This document shows, one piece after another, positions 53,963 through 64,000 of a DNA stretch of 64,000 bases. Origin of the DNA: Pycnopodia helianthoides (Eukaryota > Echinodermata > Asteroidea > Forcipulatida > Asteriidae); the NCBI GenBank assembly GCA_032158295.1, contig CM063246.1, positions 5,671,491 to 5,735,490 on the forward strand. Reading direction: 5' to 3'. Made by a program: the position numbers and the translations under genes. Under the pieces are notes generated by a model. It was not told the DNA's origin. It saw only the letters and a program-made list of their open reading frames with translations, and ran no database searches. Each line of letters starts with the position of its first letter. The first letter of the stretch is position 1.

Positions 53963-54880
53963 CAGAGGGTTTAAGTCCCGGTCGTGACACTTGTGTCCTT
54001 AAGTATAAGCAAGACAATTTACAATTATTGCTGCGTCTTTCGGATGGGACGTGAAGCCATAGGTTCCGTGTGTTGTGTAATGCACGTAAAAGAATTCAGT
54101 GCACTCGGAAAGATGAGGGGTTTGCCCCGGTGTTCCCGGGGGTTCATTTTCGCGGTCGTATCCAATAAATGTTTCGGTTAACTCGGCCATTGGTTATTCA
54201 CTGGGTAATGACCGAAACAGTTGTTGGTTACGGCCGCGGATTGTCACTGTAGTGTGTTTTCAAACTGGCTGGAGTCAGCGCTAGTAATGTGTGTTAAGCA
54301 CGATAATTTCCTTATAATCTGTCACCCGTGAAGCGAAGAACAACCATTGGTAACCTTTTGAGTAGTTCAGCTAAGCACGGGATATTCAAAAGCGTGTTCA
54401 TATTAGTCTTGGTTCAAGCCGTCACATTATTATACCTTGCCTCAGCTGAGTTTGTTATTGTGAGTTAATGAGCTTTAGTGCCCATAGAGAATCGTTTTTG
54501 TTGTATATTCTTGGTCAACTGAAACGAGTTATGCGAGTGGTATGCAGGTCCATTCGTATTTGTTGGACGTCAAATTCTCTGAACATGAGTTCGCAACCGC
54601 CTTGACATCTGGGGTGCGGTCGTATCCAATAAATGTTTCGGTTGACTTGGCCATTGGTTATTCACCGGGCAATGACCGAAACAGTTATGGGATACGACCA
54701 CGAAAACGTACCCCCAGTGTGATTGGCTGCCTATTGCGCCAATTACCTGGTGCTATGTAAAGGGAAAGGTCTCACACTTAAAAATCGTAGCTCCGCATAC
54801 TTTGCAGAGATAAAATACTGAGCGCTTTGAGACGACCATGTGATAAAGAACTATTACAAGAACTACGTATTATTGTTGTA
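53963..54880 (+). mobile_element. tRNA-SINE copy split by a foldback insertion
   Basis: Left piece 53963-54137 begins at the B box (GGTTTAAGTCCCGGTCGTGACAC), runs through 'CTGCGTCTTTCGGATGGGACG', ends 'GCCCCGGTGTTCC'. The right piece from ~54716 resumes at 'GTGTGATTGGCTGCCTATTGCGCC' to 'GAGCGCTTTGAGACGACC' and an ATT-rich tail. The two are colinear with 50655-50990. The A-box half is missing. Confidence 0.8.
54138..54715. mobile_element. Foldback element nested in the SINE
   Basis: Ends GGGGGTTCATTTTCGCGGTCG and CGACCACGAAAACGTACCCCC. Each end is itself a ~90-bp hairpin (GGTCGTATCC...TGTTTCGGTT and AATGACCGAAACAGTTATGG...), so the ~90-bp terminal module occurs twice (54150-54238 and 54613-54700). 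The interior shares segments with 32393-32760. No ORF. Confidence 0.75.
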
Positions 54881-55539
54881 TTCGGTTCTTATCAGTACCC
54901 CCTCCCGGAATATTTTTTTGTCTGTTTGTCAAAGTCGAGGAAAAGCATTTTGAAACCCAAATTCACCCTTGCGTATCTCCATCGTTATCAAGTTCTTACG
55001 AGTAATATCAGTCCTCCAGAGAAACATTTGTTTGTTGAAATAGTGTCAATATGAGAAATTAGCATTTAATGGCAACTCGTTCATGGAAATGAAAATACTA
55101 CAAAGCCAGTTTTGAAAAGTGTTGACAGCTTGACGTATTGGCCTTTCTATCATGTTGGATATTATATTTGAAAAAAGGGCCAGAAAAACTGACAACTACT
55201 GCTTTGCTTTTATCTAGCTCCGCCTTTCTCAGCAAATTATATCATTTGAGATGATGGGTTTTTATCCTGGGCTTTTCGACGCGCTGTAGCCCCACTACGG
55301 TCCGATCCACGCACTATTGGTCGGACTTTCAGAATCTAAAATTCGAGTTGGATATTCAAACGTTATTATTAATTTTACAATCTAAAACTCCCGGTTCAGA
55401 ATTGACCCAGATTTCGAGTCCAAGGGGATCCTAAACTTTTCTGGGTCAGGCTGACTTGGAAACTGTTCAACAAATGGGATTTGGACTCAGATTTGGCGTC
55501 AGTTTGACAAATATCTGGGTAATTTTGAGACGAATTACA
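54881..55539. other. Unassigned sequence before block delta
   Basis: No element or exon recognised. 55340-55560 has several repeats of a 'GACCCAGA' motif. The open frame at 55456-55692 runs into block delta and is not supported. Confidence 0.4.
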
Positions 55540-57090
55540 GGGCATACTGACCCAGAAATGGGTCAAGCCCCACAAGAACTGAAATTTTGTTTTGACATGC
55601 CTCGTTTTGGTTTGAAATCGATTAAAAGGTCAATATATGTATCAAAACGAGTGGGGAGAAGATATGACTTTGACATATTCTTTGTGAGATAAATATTTTT
55701 TGAAGTTACGTAATCAGTAAAAATATCACTTTATGAAAATGTTGGATATTCGTAAACAATGCAAGAGCGCAGCGTGAAGCTAAAACAGCATGCGTACTGG
55801 GGCCTGCTCAAGGGCACTATAAGAAAATTGAAGAAGACGCTGCTCGCTGGTAAACCTGTTTTATTTTACTTAAAATGAAAACAAAAGACATTTGGGGGAA
55901 AAATGGAAGTCTGCGAGTGTGTATCGTGAATTTCACTACGACGGGTTGGAGTTGGAGTAAAAGTCTTGACAAATAGATGCTCTTAGGTACATTTCAAAGC
56001 GTTGGTTTTGGGCCACTTTTAAGGGCCCCGGGGCGATATTTTTTCCCCGCTCAGTTGCGGCAGAACCAACAGTGGGCGCTGTTTGCAAAGGTTTTCGTCA
56101 TGAAAGAGATTATGAATAATGCATGTTTAGCTGTTGTGCGCGCGCTGTCAGCACAGCTATCTATAATGGCGGATCGCAAGGCGTTAATGATGACAGACGT
56201 TTGTCTTGACTCGTGGCTGATGAGGCGCTGGTGTTAGTGAAAAAATGGACCTGTGCATGATTCATCAAAATGTTATGTTGTTGTTTTGTTTTGTCATATA
56301 CAAGTGATGTATTCTTTTGCATAAATTCCACGATACAAAGCGTTCTAACATTAGTTTTCATATCAGTAGATTTTAACGTTCATACCAATTTGTTTGCGCT
56401 CTTTTTCAAGCGTCCAAGTCATTGACTTTTCCGCTATGGAAATTGCCGTCCAAAACTGCCACTCGATGTCATTTTTGTACTTTACCGATAACACAAGTAG
56501 GCCTAACGCTTTCACCTCATTTATTCATATACTTTTTTTTCGGTGGAGGAGAAATACACCCTCACAAAAAAGAAACACAAATCAGTTACAACGTAGCTAC
56601 GCGACAAGCAACATTGCCAAGTGTATCCCTGACCTCTGCATGTATGTAGAAACTGTAATACTTTGCTTTGGCAAAACATTTTATCATAGGTGGGACTGTA
56701 GTGTGAAGAACAACGTGCTTGCAAACAGCGCCCCCTGTTGGTTCTGCCGCAACTGAGCGGGAAAAAATATCGCTCCCGGGGGAACGATTCTCTTGGATGT
56801 ATACTCAGCCTTTCTGGGTTATCTTCAGAGCCAACAGTAGTAGAAAACTGCAATGTTACCCCTTTCACAGCAAACTACAACATTCTTCATTATCCACTAC
56901 TTTGGTTTTTGTAGTAACATTTTCAAGAATTAAGCGTAGGCCTACCCTTAGTAATATATAAACGTGGTCCTAAAATACAATGCCCTAAGTTCATGTGTGA
57001 ACAAAATATAAAATCACGGCCTGATTGCATCTCTTAAAAAAATGCTATTGTACCACGCGTCATAATAATATGGTTAGTTTTCCTCTACAG
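55540..57090. repeat. Duplicated intron block delta, unit 3
   Basis: Matches 18685-19389 on both sides of a 741-bp insertion (56033-56773). It leads into the fourth linker exon. This should be the end of intron 1 of a unit 3 gene, but no PAN exon is seen between 47113 and here. Confidence 0.8.
56033..56773. mobile_element. 741-bp element with ~53-bp terminal inverted repeats
   Basis: Ends GCGATATTTTTTCCCCGCTC... and ...GAGCGGGAAAAAATATCGC; the ~53-bp repeats differ by one indel and one substitution. Flanks CCCGGGG on both sides suggest a ~7-8-bp target duplication, in line with hAT-like elements, and the empty site in gene 1 (GAGCCCCGGGGAACG near 19160) supports insertion. No transposase ORF. 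Confidence 0.85.
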
Positions 57091-57139
57091 AGTGGTTGTG
57101 CTACTGAATCCTCCGAATCTTCTACTCAAGACAGCCAAG
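57091..57139 (+). CDS. Linker exon of unit 3 (partial gene)
   Basis: 49 nt with intact CCTCTACAG acceptor and GTAAGC donor, encoding SGCATESSESSTQDSQ, the least diverged version. It is followed by 1.5 kb of family intron 2, but after 58660 the sequence changes and exons 3-6 are not found before the window ends. Either unit 3 is truncated or its exons lie beyond a large insertion. Confidence 0.7.
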
Positions 57140-57189
57140 GTAAGCTGGAAATTAATTTTTCTACAAAGGCTTAGTGCTAGGTTGTATGT

Positions 57190-58660
57190 CTTCCAGTCCA
57201 AATTTGGCCTTTGATGTCAGTTTTCAGATTTCTCAATACACGGCTCTGACTCGGAGGGACTGGGGGTGCAGCACATTGAAAAAGCTCCCCATAGTAACCA
57301 ATACTAAATGCTAAATATTCAAAAATACTCAAAAAATTGCTTAAAAATCTCTCAGTCTCCTTGATAGGTTAGCAGTTAGGCTTTTGAGCTAGGCTGATCC
57401 ACAATTTAAAAAAAAGTACTATGAACGAATAAGCTGGCAAGACTCTAATTTGAAAAGATGACTCCGCGCCTTTCAGAAAAAAGAGTCATTTTTAGGGGGC
57501 TAGTGTACCAGCAAATGCTCCAGTTTAAAAGTCAATGACCTCAGGGGCACAATATTGGACCATTTTTCAACAATCCATCAACGTCATGACCTTCAAATCT
57601 TTAATCTACAGGAAAAGTTGCAGGTTTACACAATGAGGCTCCACGCATAGGTTTCTTTCTATTTAGTGCACCACTGGTCAAGTCCACGAATCTGATCCAG
57701 ATATAATTTTATACGGATATCTCTTCTCCAGTAATTTGTGTTGCGGTTATTATTGGCGACTATGTTAAAAAACGAACGACGTCAATCAAGACTAATGTAA
57801 GATGTGCTGTTTGTCTGTATGTTTTGGTTTACGTGTTTGCTTGTCATTGTCGGTCATCTGTCAGAGGGGCTGTTTGGTCGCATTCAAACTTTTTGTGCGT
57901 CCAAATCTAGTGTGAGATACTAAGAGTCATTTCACGTAAATAGTTGATTTTTTTTTGTCCACTGTCAAAAAATCCTTTATTTGATTTGTATACTTCGTGG
58001 AATGAACGTAAACAAAATACACTTTAAAAATCAACAAATAGCCCCGTGCCATAGTAACAGGCCGTTTTGTGTTTGGGGCATTTAGGGCCAGTTTGGGGTC
58101 TTGAAAATTGGTTTTTAGCTAATATTTATAAGTTAACTTAGTCAAAATGCAAATTTACATCACAAAACCATTTGTATATTTTCTAAGTAACATACTTGTT
58201 CTTAATTGGGGGAAAAAAATAAATGAATATTACTCCTGTGCTGTTTTTAGAACATGTATTAAAGCAAAACTTGCAAAATCTACATTTTTACCTTTTTTTG
58301 CCCTTCAAAATGTCAACTTGACAGCGGTCTTAGAATATTTTCCTTTCAGTTGTCTTTTCATATTAGTGAGAAAAACCTGGGTATATATCGTATCCTGTTG
58401 TGACAATGTTGCCCCAAATACGGATGTTTTTCTTAAATGTCAATTAAAAACGGATTTTTAAGACCCCCTAAATTTGGCAACTATGCCCGTTTTTATGGCA
58501 ACGGACTAGGTATTTAGTTTAACAGTTTATTGTGTTGTTAAATTGCACCACGAGTCCTTTCGTCCCACAAAGTATAAATGATTTTTTTTTTTTGGACGGA
58601 GGACACATGTCAAGTATTTACGTGAAATGACTCTGAAGAAACTTTATAACAATAGTAGGG
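57190..58660. repeat. Unit 3 intron 2 block (pair of 41791-43440)
   Basis: Colinear with gene 2 intron 2 up to 'TTACGTGAAATGACTCTGAAGAAACTTTATAAC', then breaks ~70 bp short of where the exon 3 acceptor should be. The open frame at 58147-58461 is intron sequence. Confidence 0.8.
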
Positions 58661-59779
58661 TCAATTTATGAAAAAAATGCCCCTCAACCCCCCCCCCCCC
58701 CCCCCACCCAAATGTAACTGTCAGGGTCTACGAGGTGTAGCCTGGGGTTGGTGCGTGGTCACACGACACCGGGTGAAGAATTACTCCTTCGTTCATGCAG
58801 CCAGGAACACTCCAAAATAAAGTTGCTACTATGCAAGTCAAGTCTCGATGATTGGGTTATTAATTATTTTAATAAAACTCCATAAAATTCCCTACAACAA
58901 AGGCACAGAGAGATAACAATACATTTAATCTGGTACAATAAACTATCTCACTTTCCTTGTTGTAAAAATAATACTTAGTATAAGCACTTTTTCTGGACTT
59001 ACCAGACACCACTGGGAATGGGGCACCCTTTACGACTACGAATCGGTACGGTCCATGCTACAATCAAGCTAACTGTAATAAATACACACATACTTTATAC
59101 AGTCATGGTATTTGTATAGTACAGCGGTAAAACATACCCACCGACAAATGATAGCCAATGTTAATTTTATACCCATAAATAACAGATTTACACCATGAAA
59201 TGTAAAACAAATGCTAACTCACCAGAATCCACAAACAAATTCAAGTTGCTTAACAACTTTTCAAAGCACGTACATATACATGTAGGCGGGCACTGAAGGC
59301 AGTAAACACTGTTGTTGCTGGTCACACAGCTAGGCCTATCGAAAATTACAGCAATGGCGACCCGGTCAATACATCACACTTTGGTTTAACGTAGGGAGAT
59401 ACTGCAACGCTGCAGACCTACAAAAGCAAATCACTACGCGCCGAAAGAAAACACGTTTGTGGACTACTCAGTGAGTTAGAGTACCCAATGATAATCTGAT
59501 CATGAATGAAATATTTACTAATAAATCTCCTGTCACTACTAACGTAACAGTTAAATGAAAAAACTTATTGAACTGATTGCGAGCGGCACTACATTAATGC
59601 GGTATGTATACAAAACACTGCACAATGTGGCTCTCTGCGTTAAAGGGGCTCATGAAGTTGCAAAGTTGCCAGATCCCGACATAACAAAAGGTTTTTGAAC
59701 GGATTATGGTAGTATTGACCATCAAGAGTAACATATCAAAAATCTAAGAAATTCGGAGCAAAGGAAAAAGGTTATTTTC
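58661..59779. other. Unassigned sequence after the unit 3 breakpoint
   Basis: Starts with a C homopolymer (58690-58705) next to the breakpoint. The rest is AT-rich, without family resemblance in this window and without supported ORFs. Confidence 0.45.
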
Positions 59780-60150
59780 AAGATGGCGTCCAAAATGGCC
59801 GCCATTACAATAAAATGGCATTAAGTCATTTAATATTTACCCTGGAGTCATCATTTTGGTGTCTACACCCATGTTTTTGGGGTCAAGAATTCCATTAAGA
59901 CCAGTAAAAATGTCATTGAGTAATCAGGTGACCTAAAAATCCAAGAAGGCGTCCAAAATGGCCGCCAATACATTAAAATACACTTAAAATGACTAAAAGT
60001 CTTTTACTATTCACATTAGAGTTTCAATTTAGGTGTCTACATTTATGTTTTAGGGGTCAAGAAACACATTAAGACCAATAAAAGTTTCATTGAGTTATCA
60101 GGTAACCTGCAAATCTAAGATGGCATCCAAAATGGCAGTATATTTCCCTT
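59780..60150. repeat. ~165-bp tandem repeat with AAGATGGC motifs
   Basis: Three imperfect units start AAGATGGCGTCCAAAATGGCCGCC (59780), AAGAAGGCGTCCAAAATGGC (59944) and AAGATGGCATCCAAAATGGC (60116). Each contains 'CATTAAGACCA(A/G)TAAAA' and 'CATTGAGT(A/T)ATCAGGT'. AAnATGGC is the YY1 core. Non-coding. Confidence 0.7.
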
Positions 60151-60476
60151 TTCTAAAATGTCCTTCAGAACCTCAGGTTCCGTGTAGTAAGTTTACGCTA
60201 GAGGGCGCTAGACTTCACCCCGGAAGTCGGGATCACAAAGCACCAGAATCAGTCTGTTACAGATTTAGGTCATCAGATTTGTCAAGTTTTATAGGACCCT
60301 GGATCCCAAACCAGCGGTAAGAGGACTTATTAGGTTTTACTAGTTTATACAGCAATACGGAAACTTATGATTGGCGTCGATTGCTGCCTAAAGACTATGA
60401 ATTTCTAATAGAACAACTTGTTTGCATCATTTTGGTACCACATTTAGCTGCGACAACATGCGATACACGATTTTAG

Positions 60477-60665
60477 AGCAGTTTTAAAAAGCAATCACTC
60501 TACGTTTTCGCCCCTTTTCTGACCTACTTATTTTACATGTGGCGCGCTCCACTGAGAAACACGACTTTGTTTCTCAGTGGAGCGCGCAACATGTAATATG
60601 GAGGTCAGAAAAGGGGCGAAAACGTACAGTGATTGCTTCAGAAAAACTACTGATTTTACGAAGTT
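60477..60665. repeat. Foldback element with ~80-bp arms
   Basis: AGCAATCACTCTACGTTTTCG...GGCGCGCTCCACTGAGAAAC, an 8-nt loop, and the inverted copy GTTTCTCAGTGGAGCGCGC...CGAAAACGTACAGTGATTGC. Arms are near-identical with small indels. The inner 19-bp arm is perfect. Confidence 0.8.
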
Positions 60666-60720
60666 CGTTTGATGTATCAGCTACTAGATTTTGAAGGCCG
60701 ATTAAAATGTGAATTGACAC

Positions 60721-60965
60721 TATAAACACACTTTAAGTGGGGCCCATATAATACCCATATGGGAATAATCCATATTGGGCCCGTTTGGGCAATTTAGGTT
60801 GGCCCTTGCTCATTTGGTCCATGGGTTTGCTACCTGGTATAATATCCATGGACCAAATGAGCAAGGGCCAACCCAAATTGCCCAAACGGGCCCAATATGG
60901 GTTTAGGTTGGGAGAATTTTTCCCATATGGGTATTATATGGGCCCCACTTAAAGTGTGTTTATAT
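60721..60965. repeat. 245-bp palindromic element (TATAAACACACTTTAAG ends)
   Basis: Arms of ~105-115 bp read TATAAACACACTTTAAGTGG... inward and repeat inverted to ...CTTAAAGTGTGTTTATA; the loop lies near 60835. One 21-bp segment (GGTTGGGAGAATTTTTCCCAT type, 60907-60929) is present only in the right arm. No coding capacity; probably a MITE. Confidence 0.85.
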
Positions 60966-62891
60966 TATATTGTCTTCTTTTTTGTAATGTATGGCTTTCC
61001 ATTTTTAATGAACAAGCAGATTCATCCGCGGGGAATTCCCAAACGAATGCAACGACAGCAGTTTGGTAAATAATGTTGCTGGAAGGGTTATTATTATCTT
61101 TTGAAATACATTTTTACTATCAACGGCTCCTTCTTTTACCGAAAAACGTTATTGTGTATCGATGGTAGCCTATTTGTTTGTGTATTGTATTTATTGCTTT
61201 ATCTATTACTATTTGTTGTAGTGCGTAGGGATTTTATCCCCCGACGACCTCCAGGGCGTACGTTGGGAACCATTACTGAACATTCTACTGTTCGTGGAGA
61301 GACTATTATTTACAGAGAAAAGACCAGCAAAGTTTGAAAATCACGAAGGTAAGTGAGCACATAATCCGCTAACTTTCATTTACAGGGGGGGGGGGGGGGT
61401 TAGGTCAAGATGTATTAAAGCGTGTACGTCATTTCACCGGCTCAAATCGGTGTTAACAAAAAATAATGTTTGGTAAATCTTTTGGCAGGGACCTGTTTGG
61501 TTGCAACGTTCCGGCTATGGTACGTGCACTGCAAAATTTGTTGGTAAAAGATTGTATTGGGTAAACGCATTACCAATTTGTTGGTTACAAATAATATTAG
61601 TAGCTGGGTAAACGAAATCGTTACCCAACACGTTTGGGCAGAGTTGATCAAATTGTTGGTTAAATGGATGGTCCAATGTTTATAATATTATAGTAGGGCA
61701 AAGACGCATACACGCATGTACCCGTTGAAACTTGCTGAACATCCATTCCGTAAAATCGTTAGCGATCAGCAACGGATTCCATAATCCCCTGCAATCTTTG
61801 CCATCACTTGTGATACATGCCAACATAGTAAATACTTAATCAAATAACTTCACATGAAGGCATATTGGAGACAAAAAGAGGTGTATAGTGGTGTTTAATA
61901 AAGTGTTTTCTAAAGAAATTAAATGCGTTTCATGGATCTGCGCATTACTGAGCAATATGCAAATTAGGCTCAGCATTTTTTTGTGTTTAGGCCCTCAAAA
62001 TCATTCGATATTAGACAGATTTGAGAGCCCTTATATAGATAGTGTTTCAGTGTACACAAAAATGCCCAATTGTGACCTGGGGGCTGCTGACTTCCAACTT
62101 GAAGTTGGTTGACATAAGCCCTGAAATAAATGGTCCTATTTTAAAGATTGATACTCGGACGTTTTGAAAATGACACCTGTGTATGGGTGTTTTTATTAGA
62201 AAGGGAGAATAACTCGACGGGCCAAGGGACTCCCCATATTATAAAATTGAGCAGAGGATAACAGTTCAAGAGTCAAATAATAATTTTCCTTTTACCGTTA
62301 AAAGCTGTGAGACTTCTAAGCATTCTTCGTGTATTTTTGAATATTTAGTATTTTGCACGGTATGGGAGATTATTTGGTGGGGTGCACCCCTAGATATTGT
62401 ATTTCACCATTCCAGGGGCGGATCAATGAATATTTGAACGGGGTGGGCTCAGGTTTTTCTTTGTGCTGATAACGGCCAATTTTTATGTTTTTTTTAAAAT
62501 ATTTTGTTTGTTTATTAAAATTAGTTCCTCGCTAACCCGCCCCTATAACCCCCCCCACACACATGCACAATCTGGAGTAATCTACTACATCTCACTCATT
62601 AAAGACTACAACTCATTCAGAAGGACTCTTAGACCTATCAACCAAGTATGTAATATCTGCCTACAAAAGACTGAATGGGGAGTTCAATAACCCAAAGACC
62701 AAAGCTTGTTTGTGTATAAAAAAAGGGCATTATGGGAAATCACTTGAGTCTAGCAGACTAGTCGAGATCCAAAGCTCAGATTTACTTTTCTAATTAATGG
62801 CTTAAAAGTTGTCGACCGATTAACCAAATCGACCAACAACAATAATAAATGCACACTGTAGAAGCACACATGGAATCATCAAGCACTTCGT
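60966..62891. other. Unassigned sequence
   Basis: A G homopolymer lies at 61386-61399. 61480-61680 carries several 'AATTTGTTGGT' / 'TGGGTAA' repeats. No exon with a recognised domain; the hydrophobic frame at 61101-61337 lacks support. Confidence 0.4.
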
Positions 62892-63020
62892 ATGCAATTT
62901 GTTTACATTACAGCACTGGGATGTCTATCGTTTTGTATTATTGTCAAGGCAGAACCAGGGTATGGCAAGAGGAAGACTCGTGTATCAATGCACAGCCCGC
63001 TCAATGGCCCTGAATTGTTT
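62892..63020 (+). CDS. Possible first exon of a small secreted protein (weak)
   Basis: ATG at 62892, then a hydrophobic stretch (FVYITALGCLSFCIIVKA) and a likely cleavage before EPGYGKRKTRV. GKR could be an amidation/dibasic processing site. A related segment without the signal occurs at 63618-63700 (IVKADPWYGNKWADSH). No donor can be fixed: the frame runs on to 63155 without similarity. It could equally be a chance hydrophobic frame. Confidence 0.25.
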
Positions 63021-64000
63021 TGTGTGTGTATTCAAATTTATATCTTATGTTTAATGACAATGCCCGGTATTGCATTTTGGTCCATTATTATTAAAATAAT
63101 AATAATGTTTTTATTGTTGTCCTTGCAGCTCACAAAATTAAAATCCATAGTTTAACTTTACATTCAGGTACACGGTGACACAGTAAAGTCGGCTACGCAT
63201 TGTCGACAAAAACAATTATTCATAAATACCTGGGACAGTTTATCCTTTCTGAATGGTCGAGAGGACATCATATGGCCATGTTTAAACTTGTGGTATAAAC
63301 ACAGTCAAAAGTCTTTAAACATACACTAGCAACTTTTTATCAAAGAGGTCATCATTCTTATAAGAACCATGGCCTTCGGCGGGTTTAGATCACTAGTTTA
63401 AAACCTCTTCACCACACATTGATTCCCTTAATAATAAGGGAATAATGAGTAATAAGTTTTGCACTTTTTTTTTGCATTTTGTTTTCTTTTTTCTAGCCGG
63501 GTATTTCTAATGAATTCCAAGTCATTTCCAAAAGTTAAATGTGCTTGCTATACGTCGTTTTGCCGTGCCATTCGTACACAAATATGTGACCGGGGATTCA
63601 ATAAGATATTGTGAAAGCGGATCCATGGTATGGTAATAAGTGGGCGGATAGTCATGTCACGTGCTGCTCGCTCCAGTGCCCCGTGAAAAAAGGTGTAAAT
63701 GACAATGCCCTCTATTGCATTCTGAGCACATGTCTGTGGTATCTTTTGAGCAAAGTACTTTTAACATTTTGTCATTTATTCCTAGTTTTGTTTTTGTATA
63801 CAAAGGAAAAATGTCAGTCACCAAATGTGCATGTGAGTGACCTTCACGAAGCCCACCAAGTCGTGGGGCCCGCTTAATGCCCCCGAAAACAGTTGAAGAT
63901 GAAGATGCTCCCTTGTATATTATCTGAATCTGTCAGTGTTATTTTGTTTTGAGCAGGGGTATAGTCTGAACTGTTCGTGTTTTAACTCTTTTATATTTGC
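63021..64000. other. End of window, no supported gene
   Basis: Contains the diverged second copy of the possible secreted exon (63618-63700) and shared 'AATGACAATGCCC...TATTGCATT' sequence (63052 and 63698). A short palindrome TTCCCTTAATAATAAGGGAA lies at 63423-63442. Nothing else recognised. Confidence 0.4.

Noticed and set aside
53984..54190. Open frames on both strands around 54.0-54.2 kb
   Set aside because: They lie wholly in the SINE body and foldback end.
63800..63895. Third copy of the secreted-peptide segment (KPTKSWGPLNAPEN against SPLNGPE)
   Set aside because: The similarity is short, needs a frame that starts after a stop, and could be chance.

Overview
This is a eukaryotic window, most likely from an echinoderm and probably a sea star. 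The evidence is AT-rich DNA, very long introns, small phase-matched exons, secreted proteins with a PAN/apple domain, and dense non-LTR, Penelope-like, tRNA-SINE and TTAA-flanked foldback repeats. The phylum is an inference from repeat and protein style, not from a marker gene. I see no bacterial gene, operon, CRISPR array or functional tRNA gene.

The backbone is a tandem family of one secreted-protein gene, all on the + strand. Two members can be modelled completely. Gene 1 (11328-24722, 329 aa) and gene 2 (33775-47112, 314 aa) each have six exons with identical phases. These are a signal peptide plus PAN/apple domain, a 49-nt Ser/Thr-rich linker exon, and four exons for a C-terminal beta-rich domain of an unnamed invertebrate family. 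Two further units survive only as the linker exon: a decayed one at 5178-5225 and an intact one at 57091-57139. Introns and 3' flanks repeat along the window (5.3-8.3 kb, 25.9-27 kb, 41.8-43.4 kb, 47.5-51.7 kb, 55.5-58.6 kb), so it arose by segmental duplication. The PAN exons have diverged almost completely while the C-terminal exons are nearly identical, which suggests a variable recognition head on a constant scaffold.

Region by region: 0-4.9 kb holds a broken LINE interrupted by a TTAA MITE, then a Penelope-like element with GIY-YIG and reverse transcriptase remnants flanked by direct repeats carrying a hammerhead-ribozyme-like motif. 5-11 kb is the decayed upstream unit and its flank. 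11.3-24.9 kb is gene 1; its first intron holds a 6-kb array of an unnamed repeat (here called R) and its exon 3 lies in a 369-bp near-perfect palindrome. 25-33.7 kb is intergenic with TTAA elements and foldbacks. 33.8-47.1 kb is gene 2, with an inverted R array in intron 1. 47.5-55 kb is duplicated flank with SINEs, a second Penelope fragment and R pieces. 55-58.7 kb is the truncated fourth unit. 58.7-64 kb is mostly unassigned, with two strong foldbacks and one weak secreted-peptide candidate.

The most unusual items are the exon palindrome in gene 1, the PAN-variable/scaffold-constant gene array, the ribozyme-bearing Penelope repeats (one copy with a core mutation), and the R repeats. Each R unit carries an inverted ETS-like site, a DR4 nuclear-receptor-like repeat and CRE palindromes in fixed order.
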